From contig CALYPG010000001.1 of the NCBI GenBank assembly GCA_945271295.1, forward strand, positions 248,001-312,000: a stretch of DNA of 64,000 nt, in the 5' to 3' direction. Position numbers and translations under genes: made by a program. Shown here one piece after another: positions 18,095 to 26,978 of this stretch. The notes under the pieces are model-generated. The model made no database searches. It was not told the DNA's origin and worked only from the letters and a program-made list of their open reading frames with translations. This DNA is from an uncultured Gilliamella sp. (GTDB lineage Bacteria; Pseudomonadota; Gammaproteobacteria; Enterobacterales; Orbaceae). Each line of letters starts with the position of its first letter. Positions within the stretch are counted from its first letter, which is position 1.

Positions 18095-20392
18095 ATGGTC
18101 ACTCGCATTGAACAATTAAAGGCAGATTTGTTTAGACAAACAAGAGAAATTTCATTAGAAAGAGCACTCCTTTATACCGAGAGCCATAAACAGACGGAAG
18201 GTGAGCCGACTATTATACGGCGGGCTAAAGCTACAGCCAATATTTTAGCTAAAGTTGCAATATCTATTCGTGATAATGAACTTATTGCTGGTAATAGAAC
18301 CATAAAACCACGCTCTGGTATTATTTCACCAGAGATGGATCCTTATTGGTTATTGAAAGAATTAGATGGCTTTCCAACTCGCCCTCAAGATCGTTTTAAT
18401 ATTTCACCACAAGATAAGCAAATTTATCGCAACCAACTTTACCTATATTGGGAAAATCGTTCGATGAAAGACTTTATTAATCAGCAAATTCCCGAAAATG
18501 TAAAAGATGCTGAACATAAAGCCATTTTTAGTATTAATCAAACCGACAAAGGCCAAGGCCATATTATTATTGATTACCCAAGATTGCTTGAAAATGGTTT
18601 ACATCGTTTAAGCGAAGAATTGAGTGAACTGTGCAATAATCACCCTGATAATCATTTTTACCAAGCGGCAAAAATTGTGTTAGATGCCGCGCAGTTACAC
18701 ATTTTACGTTATGCAGAACTCGCTCAAAAAATGGCAGCAAGTTGTCAAGATCGTCAGCGTCAGCAAGAGCTAGAAAAGATTGCGGTTATATCTAAACGAA
18801 TTGCTCATGATAAGCCAACTGATTTTTATGAAGCTTGCCAGTTATTTTGGTATATGAATATTATTTTACAATATGAATCTAATGCCAGCTCAATTTCATT
18901 AGGTCGCTTTGATCAGTATATGTGGCCATTTTATCAGGCTTCGTTAGCCAAGAGTGAAGATCCTGCTTTTTTAAAAGAGTTACTCGCATCATTGTGGGTT
19001 AAATGTAATGATATTGTGTTATTGCGTTCTACTTCTAGTGCTAGATATTTTGCTGGATTCCCTTCTGGCTATACTATTTTATTAGGAGGCTTGAATGAAA
19101 TAGGACATAGTGCAGTAAATGATCTATCAACATTATGTTTAGATGCTTATCAAGAAATTCGCTTACCGCAACCTAATTTAGGCGTAAGAATTAATGAGCT
19201 AATCGATCGTCAGTTTTTAATTAAAACCGCTGAAACCGTTCGTTTAGGAACCGGAATTCCACAAATTTTTAATGATGAAGTAATTATTCCTGCTTTTTTA
19301 AATCGTGGTGTTTCTTTAGAAGATGCTCGCGATTATTCAGTGGTTGGTTGTGTGGAGTTGTCTATTCCGGGTAGAACATATGGCTTACATGATATTGCGA
19401 TGTTTAATTTACTTAAAGTAATGGAAATTACTTTATTTGAAAATGAAAATAATCCTAATGTGACTTATGAGAGTCTCTTGGAGCAGATTAAAGAAAATAT
19501 TCGCTACTATGTCAAATTGATGGCTGAAGGCAGTAATATTTGTGATATTGGTCATCGAGACTGGGCTCCGGTGCCATTGTTGTCCTCTTTTATTTTGGAT
19601 TGTATTGAAAAAGGTAAAGATATTACCGAAGGTGGCGCACGCTATAATTTTTCTGGTGTTCAAGGTATTGGTATCGCCAATTTAAGTGATTCTTTATTTG
19701 CCCTTAAAGGCATGGTATTTGACGAAAAAAGGATCTCTTTCAAACAATTATTAGCCGTATTGAAAGATAATTTTAGCGGGGCAGAGGGCGAAAAAATTAG
19801 AACCCGCTTAATTAATCGTTTTGGCAAATATGGTAATGATATTGAAGAAGTCGATAATATTAGTGCCGAGTTACTGCGAGTTTACTGTAAAGAAGTTGAA
19901 AAATATGGTAATCCACGAGGAGGTAAATTTACTCCGGGATCGTATACTGTTTCGGCTCATGTTCCTCTTGGTGCGGTTGTTGGGGCTACTCCTGATGGTC
20001 GCTATGCTGGTGAGCAGCTTGCTGATGGTGGTTTATCGCCAATGTTAGGACAAGATATGAATGGCCCAACAGCGGTATTAAAATCGGTGAGTAAATTAGA
20101 TAATTATCTTTTATCCAATGGTACTTTACTTAATGTTAAATTTACCCCAAGTACTTTAGAAGGTGAAAATGGTTTACATAAATTGGCTAACTTTTTACAT
20201 GCCTTTAGCAAATTAAAATTGCAACATGTGCAGTTTAATGTAGTTAATGCTGATACCTTAAAAGCAGCGCAACAAAGACCACAAGATTATGCAGGTTTAG
20301 TGGTGCGAGTTGCAGGTTACAGTGCTTTCTTTGTTGAGCTATCTAAGGAGATTCAGGATGATATCATCCGCCGAACTGCTCATCAATTGTAA
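18095..20392 (+). CDS. pflD: Glycyl radical enzyme PflD, dehydratase-type active site
   Basis: The 765-residue protein equals E. coli PflD in length. The glycyl radical site is Gly741 in RVAGYSAFF near the C-terminus. The catalytic loop has Cys419 and Glu421 in VVGCVELS. True pyruvate formate-lyases have two adjacent cysteines here; a single Cys followed by Val-Glu marks the dehydratase or C-O/C-N lyase branch (glycerol dehydratase, choline lyase). The name pyruvate formate-lyase is therefore misleading. The activase overlaps its 3' end, and an aldolase for C6 ketose phosphates follows. The enzyme must be oxygen-sensitive and acts in anaerobic conditions in the cytosol. Its substrate is probably the phosphorylated product of the FrwBCD/PtsA system. 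Confidence 0.92.
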   Translation: MVTRIEQLKADLFRQTREISLERALLYTESHKQTEGEPTIIRRAKATANILAKVAISIRDNELIAGNRTIKPRSGIISPEMDPYWLLKELDGFPTRPQDRFNISPQDKQIYRNQLYLYWENRSMKDFINQQIPENVKDAEHKAIFSINQTDKGQGHIIIDYPRLLENGLHRLSEELSELCNNHPDNHFYQAAKIVLDAAQLHILRYAELAQKMAASCQDRQRQQELEKIAVISKRIAHDKPTDFYEACQLFWYMNIILQYESNASSISLGRFDQYMWPFYQASLAKSEDPAFLKELLASLWVKCNDIVLLRSTSSARYFAGFPSGYTILLGGLNEIGHSAVNDLSTLCLDAYQEIRLPQPNLGVRINELIDRQFLIKTAETVRLGTGIPQIFNDEVIIPAFLNRGVSLEDARDYSVVGCVELSIPGRTYGLHDIAMFNLLKVMEITLFENENNPNVTYESLLEQIKENIRYYVKLMAEGSNICDIGHRDWAPVPLLSSFILDCIEKGKDITEGGARYNFSGVQGIGIANLSDSLFALKGMVFDEKRISFKQLLAVLKDNFSGAEGEKIRTRLINRFGKYGNDIEEVDNISAELLRVYCKEVEKYGNPRGGKFTPGSYTVSAHVPLGAVVGATPDGRYAGEQLADGGLSPMLGQDMNGPTAVLKSVSKLDNYLLSNGTLLNVKFTPSTLEGENGLHKLANFLHAFSKLKLQHVQFNVVNADTLKAAQQRPQDYAGLVVRVAGYSAFFVELSKEIQDDIIRRTAHQL

Positions 20393-21296
20393 TGATATGT
20401 CTAAGGATTTGAGCAGTAATTCGCATGTTCAATTAAATTGCTCACCTGAAATTACTCAGGTGAGTCACAACAATATTGCTCGAATTTTTAATATTCAACG
20501 TTATTCTTTAAACGACGGTAGTGGTATTCGTACCGTCGTTTTTTTTAAAGGTTGTCCACATCGTTGCCCATGGTGTGCAAATCCTGAATCCATTTCCCGC
20601 AAAATTCAAATTGTTAGACGAAAATCCAAATGTATTAAATGTCATGTTTGTGCTAATGATTATGATGAATGCCCAAGTGGAGCATTAGAAAAAATTGGTT
20701 ACGATATTCATTTAGATGAATTGATTAAACAAATTTTAAAAGATGAGATCTTTTTCCGTTCTTCTGGTGGTGGAGTAACATTATCGGGTGGTGAAGTGCT
20801 TTTACAGGCAAAATTTGCCACTCAATTACTTCGAAAACTAAAACAATTAGATGTGAATACTGCGATTGAAACCGCAGGTGATGGTCGATTTGCGGATTTT
20901 TTAGCGCTAGCTAGTCAGTGTGATGAAGTGTTATTTGATTTTAAAATTATGGAGCCTTTAAAAGCGCAGCAAATACTTAATATTCATTTAACACGGGTAT
21001 TGGATAATTTTAGGCAATTGTATTTTCATAATATTAATTTAATCCCAAGATTACCATTGATTCCTGGGTATACTTTATCAGAAGAAAATGTCTTAAAAGT
21101 ATTATCTTTCTTGACGGGATTTGAACGCATTAAAGAAGTTCATATTCTACCTTTTCATAAATTTGGTGAACCGAAATATGAACTTATTCATCAACCTTAC
21201 CAATTGAAAGAGATAAAGGTACCAACAGCAGAACAAATTAATAATATTAAACAACTTATCGAAAGTTATGGATACCAAGTTGTTAAAGGTGGATAA
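20358..21296 (+). CDS. pflC: Glycyl radical enzyme activase PflC (radical SAM)
   Basis: The product activates PflD by abstracting a hydrogen from its glycine. From the ATG at 20358 it has 312 residues. The radical SAM motif CPHRCPWC puts the three cluster cysteines at 66, 70 and 73. A ferredoxin-like insert, CIKCHVCANDYDEC, could carry one more iron-sulfur cluster. SGGGVTLSGGEVLLQ is the typical activase signature. The chosen start lies 35 nt inside pflD and has AAGGAG 7 nt upstream; a later ATG at 20397 has no ribosome site. Such an overlap implies coupled translation. Confidence 0.93.
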   Translation: MISSAELLINCNDMSKDLSSNSHVQLNCSPEITQVSHNNIARIFNIQRYSLNDGSGIRTVVFFKGCPHRCPWCANPESISRKIQIVRRKSKCIKCHVCANDYDECPSGALEKIGYDIHLDELIKQILKDEIFFRSSGGGVTLSGGEVLLQAKFATQLLRKLKQLDVNTAIETAGDGRFADFLALASQCDEVLFDFKIMEPLKAQQILNIHLTRVLDNFRQLYFHNINLIPRLPLIPGYTLSEENVLKVLSFLTGFERIKEVHILPFHKFGEPKYELIHQPYQLKEIKVPTAEQINNIKQLIESYGYQVVKGG

Positions 21297-21364
21297 AATG
21301 GTTTTTGAACAGGTACAATGAACAATGAATGTAATAAGTTATCATATTTTAATAGGAGTTAATC

Positions 21365-22027
21365 ATGGAATTATATTTAGATACCGCTGATATTGCAGCC
21401 ATTAAACGATTAGCCGCAGTTTTGCCCATCAGTGGCGTAACCACTAATCCAAGTATTGTGGCTAAATCTGGAAAGGCTATCTTTTCGTTACTTGCTGAGC
21501 TACAAGATATTTTAGGTGCTGATAAATTATTATTTGCTCAAGTCCTTGCTGGTGATGCTAAACAGATGATCAAAGAATCAGAGCAATTAAGAAAAGTCGT
21601 CCCTAATTTAGTGACTAAAATTCCGGTTAATGCAGAAGGGTTAATTGCCATTAAAGAGTTGACCAAACAAGGGGTACCAACATTAGGAACAGCTGTTTAT
21701 GGGGCTGGACAAGGATTTTTAGGTGCACTAGCTGGTGCCAAATATATTGCGCCTTATGTTAATCGCATTGATGCTCAAGGTGGTAATAGTAAAGATACCG
21801 TGCAAGAATTACAAAAATTATTGGAATTACATTGCCCGGAATCTATGGTGTTAGCGGCGAGTTTTAGAACCCCAAGACAAGCGTTAGATTGTATGTTGGC
21901 AGGCTGTAAAGCCATTACATTACCGGTTGATGTGGCTGAGTTATTTATTGGTGATCCCGCTGTGGATGCGGCGATCACTAAGTTTGATCAAGACTGGTGT
22001 GCCGCATTTGGCTCATTAAAGTATTAA
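21365..22027 (+). CDS. fsa: Fructose-6-phosphate aldolase
   Basis: With 220 residues this equals E. coli FsaA and FsaB in length. It belongs to the transaldolase-like class I aldolases. The Schiff-base lysine is Lys85 in [22 protein letters not shown] near the start and the C-terminal [16 protein letters not shown] fit the family. The enzyme reversibly splits fructose 6-phosphate, or related 1-deoxy ketose phosphates, into a C3 ketone and glyceraldehyde 3-phosphate. AGGAG precedes the ATG. It follows pflC by 68 nt and ends at a strong hairpin, so it is the last gene of the operon. In E. coli fsaB lies next to ptsA instead. Confidence 0.94.
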   Translation: MELYLDTADIAAIKRLAAVLPISGVTTNPSIVAKSGKAIFSLLAELQDILGADKLLFAQVLAGDAKQMIKESEQLRKVVPNLVTKIPVNAEGLIAIKELTKQGVPTLGTAVYGAGQGFLGALAGAKYIAPYVNRIDAQGGNSKDTVQELQKLLELHCPESMVLAASFRTPRQALDCMLAGCKAITLPVDVAELFIGDPAVDAAITKFDQDWCAAFGSLKY

Positions 22028-22053
22028 TAAATTAAATCATCATATTTAAAGTT

Positions 22054-22097
22054 ACTAACCCAACACTATTAATAGGATTGGGTTAGTTGTTTATTTG
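22054..22097 (+). terminator. Terminator after the frw-pfl-fsa operon
   Basis: ACTAACCCAA and TTGGGTTAGT form a 10-bp stem with a 14-nt loop, followed by the T-rich tail TGTTTATTT. Confidence 0.75.
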
Positions 22098-22175
22098 CTA
22101 AAAAGATAGGCTAGTTTTAGCAATTTTAGTGTATGATATTTCGCATATTCATCATGAAGAATGCGGAGTTACATC

Positions 22176-22964
22176 ATGGCAGAGAAATCATCAAGAATAA
22201 TAGTCAATGGGCTACTAACTGTAAGTAAGGTTGTGCGCTTATCACACAATTTTATTCGCATCTATTTTAGTTGTGATAAATCGTTACAAATAAATCCACT
22301 CTGGGTGGGGCCTCATTTAAAACTACTTTTCGCTGATCCTATCACTAAAGCAATTACTTTCCCTGAATTTGATGAAAAAGGTAAAGTACTATTAACCGAC
22401 AATGTACGTAAACTCGCTCGCACTTATAGTATTCGCCAATATGATAAAATCACTAATCAATTAGTTGTAGATTTTGCTATCCATGCTAATGGTGTTGCTA
22501 CGCTTTGGGCTCAGTGTGCTAAAGATGGCGATCAAATTGGTCTGATTGGTATGGGATCGAAAACAGTATTTGACAATAGTTATTTGGTTTTAATCGGTGA
22601 TATGGCAGCAGTTCCTGCTATTTGTTATAGCTTAGAACATTTACCTGACAACCAAAAAGCAAGTGCTTTTATTGAGGTTAATCATCAATCTGACGTAATG
22701 CCATTACCCAAAAATGATAACGTTGAAATTAACTGGTTAATAGCAAATAGTCAGCAACCCAACCAATTGATTGAAGCGATATTGAAAGCTGATTTTGCTT
22801 ATCATCCGCAACTATTATTTTGGGGTGGTATGGAAAGTTCATTAGCTCAGCAGCTACGCCATGCTATAAAAGATAAGTATCCCGATCTTAAGGCTGATGC
22901 GGTGCAAATTATCAGTTATTGGCGTGAAGGATTTGCCGAAGGTGAGTTCTGCCGTCGTGATTAA
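22176..22964 (+). CDS. Siderophore-interacting flavin reductase (ViuB/YqjH type)
   Basis: The 262-residue protein has an N-terminal FAD-binding barrel with the family motif RTYSIRQYD at about residues 89-97, then a C-terminal NAD(P)H-binding part with LVLIGDMAAVPAI and the end WREGFAEGEFCRRD. Relatives reduce ferric iron in imported siderophores, releasing Fe2+ in the cytosol. The ATG at 22176 has GGAG 7 nt before it; the ATG at 22161 overlaps that ribosome site. No siderophore uptake gene lies nearby. acpH follows after 15 nt. Confidence 0.85.
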   Translation: MAEKSSRIIVNGLLTVSKVVRLSHNFIRIYFSCDKSLQINPLWVGPHLKLLFADPITKAITFPEFDEKGKVLLTDNVRKLARTYSIRQYDKITNQLVVDFAIHANGVATLWAQCAKDGDQIGLIGMGSKTVFDNSYLVLIGDMAAVPAICYSLEHLPDNQKASAFIEVNHQSDVMPLPKNDNVEINWLIANSQQPNQLIEAILKADFAYHPQLLFWGGMESSLAQQLRHAIKDKYPDLKADAVQIISYWREGFAEGEFCRRD

Positions 22965-22979
22965 TCAATCAACTGACTC

Positions 22980-23567
22980 ATGAATATTCTTGCTCATCTA
23001 CATTTGGCCACGTTAGCCAATAGTTCCTTAATTGGTAATACGCTGGCTGATTTTGTGAAAGGTGATCCTTATGCCATTTATCCCGATATTATTGCCGATG
23101 GTATTATGTTGCACCGTAAAATCGATATGATGACCGATAGTTTGCCCGAAGTTAAACAAGCCAAATCATTATTTCGAAAAACGCATCAACGCGTTGCTGC
23201 TATTAGTTTAGATATTGTTTGGGATCATTTTTTGTCTAAATATTGGCAAGATTATGGTGTAACCAGTAATGTCAGTGAATTTAATCAAGCAACACAGCAA
23301 CAAATCCTACCATATATTGATGTTTATCCATTAGATTATCAGCATTTTATGCAAGCGATGTGGCAAGGTAAATGGTTAGAAAATTATGCCGCAATTGACT
23401 TTGTTGGTAAGGTGTTAGCTGGCATGGCGACAAGGCGACCAAAACTGTATTTATTGAAACAGACCATTGATGATATCAAACAACACTATGCTCAATTAGA
23501 ATCTTTGTTTTTTATGCTTTATCCTAAGATGTGTTTAGCGATAGAGTCGGTTAACGATGCTAACTAG
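22980..23567 (+). CDS. acpH: Acyl carrier protein phosphodiesterase
   Basis: The 195-residue protein begins MNILAHLHLATLANSSLIGN, with the metal-binding DGIMLHRKID at about residues 40-49 and DIVWDHFLSKYW near 78-89. These match AcpH (about 193 residues), which removes the phosphopantetheine arm from acyl carrier protein. It lies 15 nt after the flavin reductase and has no clear ribosome site, so translation may depend on the upstream gene. Confidence 0.9.
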   Translation: MNILAHLHLATLANSSLIGNTLADFVKGDPYAIYPDIIADGIMLHRKIDMMTDSLPEVKQAKSLFRKTHQRVAAISLDIVWDHFLSKYWQDYGVTSNVSEFNQATQQQILPYIDVYPLDYQHFMQAMWQGKWLENYAAIDFVGKVLAGMATRRPKLYLLKQTIDDIKQHYAQLESLFFMLYPKMCLAIESVNDAN

Positions 23568-23577
23568 TAGACTGGAA

Positions 23578-23610
23578 TTATCGGGTAAACTATAACAAAT
23601 TACCCGATAA
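23578..23610. terminator. Bidirectional terminator, acpH / oligomer hydrolase
   Basis: TTATCGGGTAA and TTACCCGATAA form an 11-bp stem around an 11-nt loop between convergent genes. Confidence 0.7.
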
Positions 23611-23636
23611 CTATTGCAATAAGATTTTAAAATGGC

Positions 23637-25721
23637 TTAATTTGGTAGAATAATTTTGCCATTTTGTTTTATGATCAGATTTTTACGATTAGGCAATTGT
23701 GATATTGGGATTAATTGTTTAGTTGTTACGCCTGGTGCATAGCCGCTTTTGCCCCCCTGAGCTTTGGCTCGTACTATTTGACTTTCTGGTAGGGTAGCAT
23801 TGGTGGTTAGGTTTGCCCATAGCCATTCCATGGCATCTTCCCCATAATAATCAATCGGGAGTAAAGTGTTATCAAATGGCACCTCTCCACTTAAATAACT
23901 GGTATTTTCAACTTCGATATAACGTAATTGTGATGTTTTATTTTCAACTAGGCTATTCAAGGCTACATAAGCACGCGCGGTATCGGGTAACTGTTTGACA
24001 TTATTACGGGCATGTACAATAAACGTCTTAATTTCATTTAAATTACCTGTCATTGTTACTTGATTGAGTCCTTCTTGAACGCGTGGATCTTTTAATTTAT
24101 TACGCAAACAAATTGCCCCATTCGTATTGTAATCAATTTTACCTTTCTGTTGTGAACTTGAATAGAAATCGCGTTTTGGTGAGTCAAGATCTTTATTATT
24201 AACTAGATCCAATACAGTAGCATCATCGTTAAGCCATAATGGTAAATGACCATTAGCAAGTCCCCAAAGTTGTTCAAAACTAACTTCTTTTAGGGGCTCT
24301 ACATCGCCTTTATAGTAAATTGGATTTTGTTGGGTGCTGGCCACTGAATAATTACACATATTGTCATTTACATCAAAGCGACCATATGCACTAATATACT
24401 GGTATGGCAAGCCAATGGACTCTTTGAAGTAAAAATAAGGAAGTTGAATATCCATATTGGCTGTCCAACCATATTGACGTAATTTTTTCAATGCTTCTTG
24501 CGGCGTTGCTTTTTTTAATAATTTTGCTTTTTTCAGTGCATTACAGCGATTTTTGGCATAAAGAAATCTATCAGCATATGGTATATAGCTTTTAGTATTT
24601 TTGGCAACAATTGCTGGCACTGCGCAAGGAATATACAATGCTGCATAAGTGCTGTAATCAGCAATAGATTTTGATGCTATTTTTTTTGCGGAATTTTTAC
24701 CATACTTAATGGTAATAGGGGTTTTAGGTAAAATAGAATAAATTTGTGGATTAACGGCAACAATTCCTTTGATAATGTTATCTTTATCCAATTCGCCTGC
24801 TTTTAGTGCCGCCCCAGCTCCATCACTAGCACCATAAACTAAAACAAGGGTGTTATCTTTGTTAAAAATAATAGTTTGCGTTGTAGAGAATTTTAAATTG
24901 AGTTGATAAAACGCAAATTCAATCGATTTTAGGATATATTCTGCCCAATATTGTTCTAAATTCGCTTTAGAATGTAATTGTTTTATTGCAAAACGGTTGG
25001 GATATTCTTGGATGAAGCTGTTGTGATCATCAATGGTTGGATGAAATAACAAATTGGTGGTTTGGGTCATCCCCGCTAAACTATATCCACGTTGTTGAGT
25101 AATATCATAAATACTGTTTGCTAAGCCTTTGTCATTATACACCACCGCACAGTTATGCCGTAGTCCCCATAAACCACGGATTTGCAGATCTTTGGCGTTA
25201 AATAATCCATCTAAATCTGTTGAAGGAACCGCAATAATGCAGGGTTTATTTTTATCAAAATCAAGTGGGATTTGTAATAATAAACCCACTTTTTCATTAT
25301 TACTCTCGATGGTCGCTAATATTTCAGTGCCGGCTATTTTACCATCAAATAAAGGCGTTAATTCTTGCTGTCTAAAGCCAAACAACGAACCTTCCCCAGT
25401 TTTGCTATTGATAAAGCGATTTAGTTTCGCTTGCCTCAGTTCTTGCAAGGTAGGTTGCTTAGGATTAGTAAAAGTTGTTTTAAATGCGTTATTAGATAAA
25501 CGAGTAAAGCCTAAACCAGCTGTGACTAAATCATCACTATCGCCATCATAGTAAGTTGAACTGATAATGGTTAAATGTTCGGGTGATTTAATTAATTGAG
25601 GATTAACACCAGTTAATGTTAGGCGTTTGCTTGGTGTAGCGAGTAAAGTTAATGGCGTAATAATAGCAGAGAAAAGCAGTATAGATATTAAGGTTGTTAT
25701 TGTTGTTTTTGGCGTATTCAT
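23637..25721 (-). CDS. Secreted D-(-)-3-hydroxybutyrate oligomer hydrolase family protein
   Basis: The 694-residue protein has a signal peptide (about residues 1-29) and should be exported. The family start YYDGDSDDLVTAGLGF lies at residues 57-72. A nucleophile elbow GASDGAGAALKAGE puts a candidate catalytic serine at 299. Known relatives, about 690-710 residues, cleave soluble oligomers of 3-hydroxybutyrate released from the storage polymer PHB, mostly in beta-proteobacteria. AGGAAA precedes the ATG at 25721. No PHB synthesis or 3-hydroxybutyrate dehydrogenase gene is in the window. If the family call is right, the substrate would come from outside the cell. A related ester as true substrate is possible. 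Confidence 0.75.
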   Translation of the reverse strand: MNTPKTTITTLISILLFSAIITPLTLLATPSKRLTLTGVNPQLIKSPEHLTIISSTYYDGDSDDLVTAGLGFTRLSNNAFKTTFTNPKQPTLQELRQAKLNRFINSKTGEGSLFGFRQQELTPLFDGKIAGTEILATIESNNEKVGLLLQIPLDFDKNKPCIIAVPSTDLDGLFNAKDLQIRGLWGLRHNCAVVYNDKGLANSIYDITQQRGYSLAGMTQTTNLLFHPTIDDHNSFIQEYPNRFAIKQLHSKANLEQYWAEYILKSIEFAFYQLNLKFSTTQTIIFNKDNTLVLVYGASDGAGAALKAGELDKDNIIKGIVAVNPQIYSILPKTPITIKYGKNSAKKIASKSIADYSTYAALYIPCAVPAIVAKNTKSYIPYADRFLYAKNRCNALKKAKLLKKATPQEALKKLRQYGWTANMDIQLPYFYFKESIGLPYQYISAYGRFDVNDNMCNYSVASTQQNPIYYKGDVEPLKEVSFEQLWGLANGHLPLWLNDDATVLDLVNNKDLDSPKRDFYSSSQQKGKIDYNTNGAICLRNKLKDPRVQEGLNQVTMTGNLNEIKTFIVHARNNVKQLPDTARAYVALNSLVENKTSQLRYIEVENTSYLSGEVPFDNTLLPIDYYGEDAMEWLWANLTTNATLPESQIVRAKAQGGKSGYAPGVTTKQLIPISQLPNRKNLIIKQNGKIILPN

Positions 25722-25888
25722 TGTAATTATTTCCTATTCTTTCTTCCGGCAACAACTAAATGATTTCAAATAAGTTGTAAACATTTATGAGTAAATTATA
25801 TATTTTATGTTAGATATGTGTTGTTATAATTTAATTATACATTAATATTTTAATCGTGTAGTTGTTTGCTTAACGAGTAGTTGTTTGC

Positions 25889-26776
25889 TTAATTTAGACT
25901 AGCAAGTGTCCAAAAGGCTGCAATAATTTTTTCGGATAAACGCCTTTTTTGTACACATATTCCTACATCGAAAGGTTGCATCAAATTGGTTGACCATTCG
26001 GTAATACGTTCTCTAACTCTTTCGGGACTGTTTTCCATAACCACTTTAGGCAGTAGCGCAACACCACAACCTAAAGCCACCATAGATACAATTGCTTCAT
26101 GACCAGCAACGGTGGCATAAATTTTGGGGCTGGTGATTTTTTGTTGTTTAAACCATAAATCAATTCGATGCCGGCTTGGTCCATGTTCCGGTAAAATGAA
26201 TGGTATATTGTGCCAGTCTGGCTTTTTTTGATGTAATTTGTCACTAAATGAGCTATTTAGTTTTGGTATAAGTAATACCATTTCAATTTCGCCTAATTTT
26301 AAAAATTCGACGCCTGCCGGTAATTGTTTTGGCCGACCAGCAATAGCGAGATCTGCTTCACTCGATTGGATTTTTTCAACGGCATCGGCCGCATCACCTG
26401 TTGATAATTTAATTTCAACTAAGGGAAAACTAATTCGATATCGATCTAATATATCCGGTAAGTGACTGTAGGCGGCGGTAACTGAACAAAAGAGTTTAAG
26501 TTCGCCTATTAATTGTTGATCTGACTGATCAATATCTTGCCGTAATTGTAAATGTTGATTGATAACGTTACGGGCAAAACGTTTAACTTTTTCACCAGCC
26601 TGGGTAATTTGTACTTGCCGATTATCGCGAATAAAGAGCGGATGGCCAAAATGTTCTTCCATGCGCTGAATCTGCCGCGACAAAGTTGATGGACTTACAT
26701 GCATGGCATCGGCGGTCATACCAAAATGGCAGGTTTCACACAAATGTAAAAATAATTTTAAATCACGTAAATTCAT
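25889..26776 (-). CDS. ilvY: LysR-type regulator IlvY
   Basis: The 295-residue protein has the LysR winged helix HVSPSTLSRQIQRMEEHFGHPLF at about residues 26-48. Characteristic IlvY stretches are GELKLFCSVTAAYSHLPDILDRYR, STGDAADAVEKI and VSMVALGCGVALLPKVV. IlvY activates ilvC, for acetohydroxy acid isomeroreductase of branched-chain amino acid synthesis, when bound to acetolactate or acetohydroxybutyrate. In E. coli ilvC lies divergently beside it. Here the divergent neighbour is prfC, so either ilvC is elsewhere or the pair has been separated. Confidence 0.9.
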   Translation of the reverse strand: MNLRDLKLFLHLCETCHFGMTADAMHVSPSTLSRQIQRMEEHFGHPLFIRDNRQVQITQAGEKVKRFARNVINQHLQLRQDIDQSDQQLIGELKLFCSVTAAYSHLPDILDRYRISFPLVEIKLSTGDAADAVEKIQSSEADLAIAGRPKQLPAGVEFLKLGEIEMVLLIPKLNSSFSDKLHQKKPDWHNIPFILPEHGPSRHRIDLWFKQQKITSPKIYATVAGHEAIVSMVALGCGVALLPKVVMENSPERVRERITEWSTNLMQPFDVGICVQKRRLSEKIIAAFWTLASLN

Positions 26777-26791
26777 TGTCGGTGCCGTTTT

Positions 26792-26824
26792 ATACTCAAA
26801 CGTTAGGTTAACCTGAAACTTTTT
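26792..26824 (-). repeat. Dispersed intergenic repeat, copy D
   Basis: On the minus strand the invariant GTTTCAGG, ACGTTT and GTAT blocks stand in the same ungapped register as in the other three copies, preceded by TGACA. This copy is the most diverged: the stem base ATAC is TAAC, so the hairpin is broken. It lies between the starts of ilvY and prfC. Confidence 0.6.
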
Positions 26825-26978
26825 GTCAGGCTATAACCATCATTGTTCAATGTTAGCTAAGTATTATGCATAGATAATTAGCTAAGGTAAATAGCCTGAG
26901 TTGTAACATGCATGGCAATATAAAATGATACCTGCTAGAATATGCGATTATTTTTAAATGATAAATACAATTATTTCT

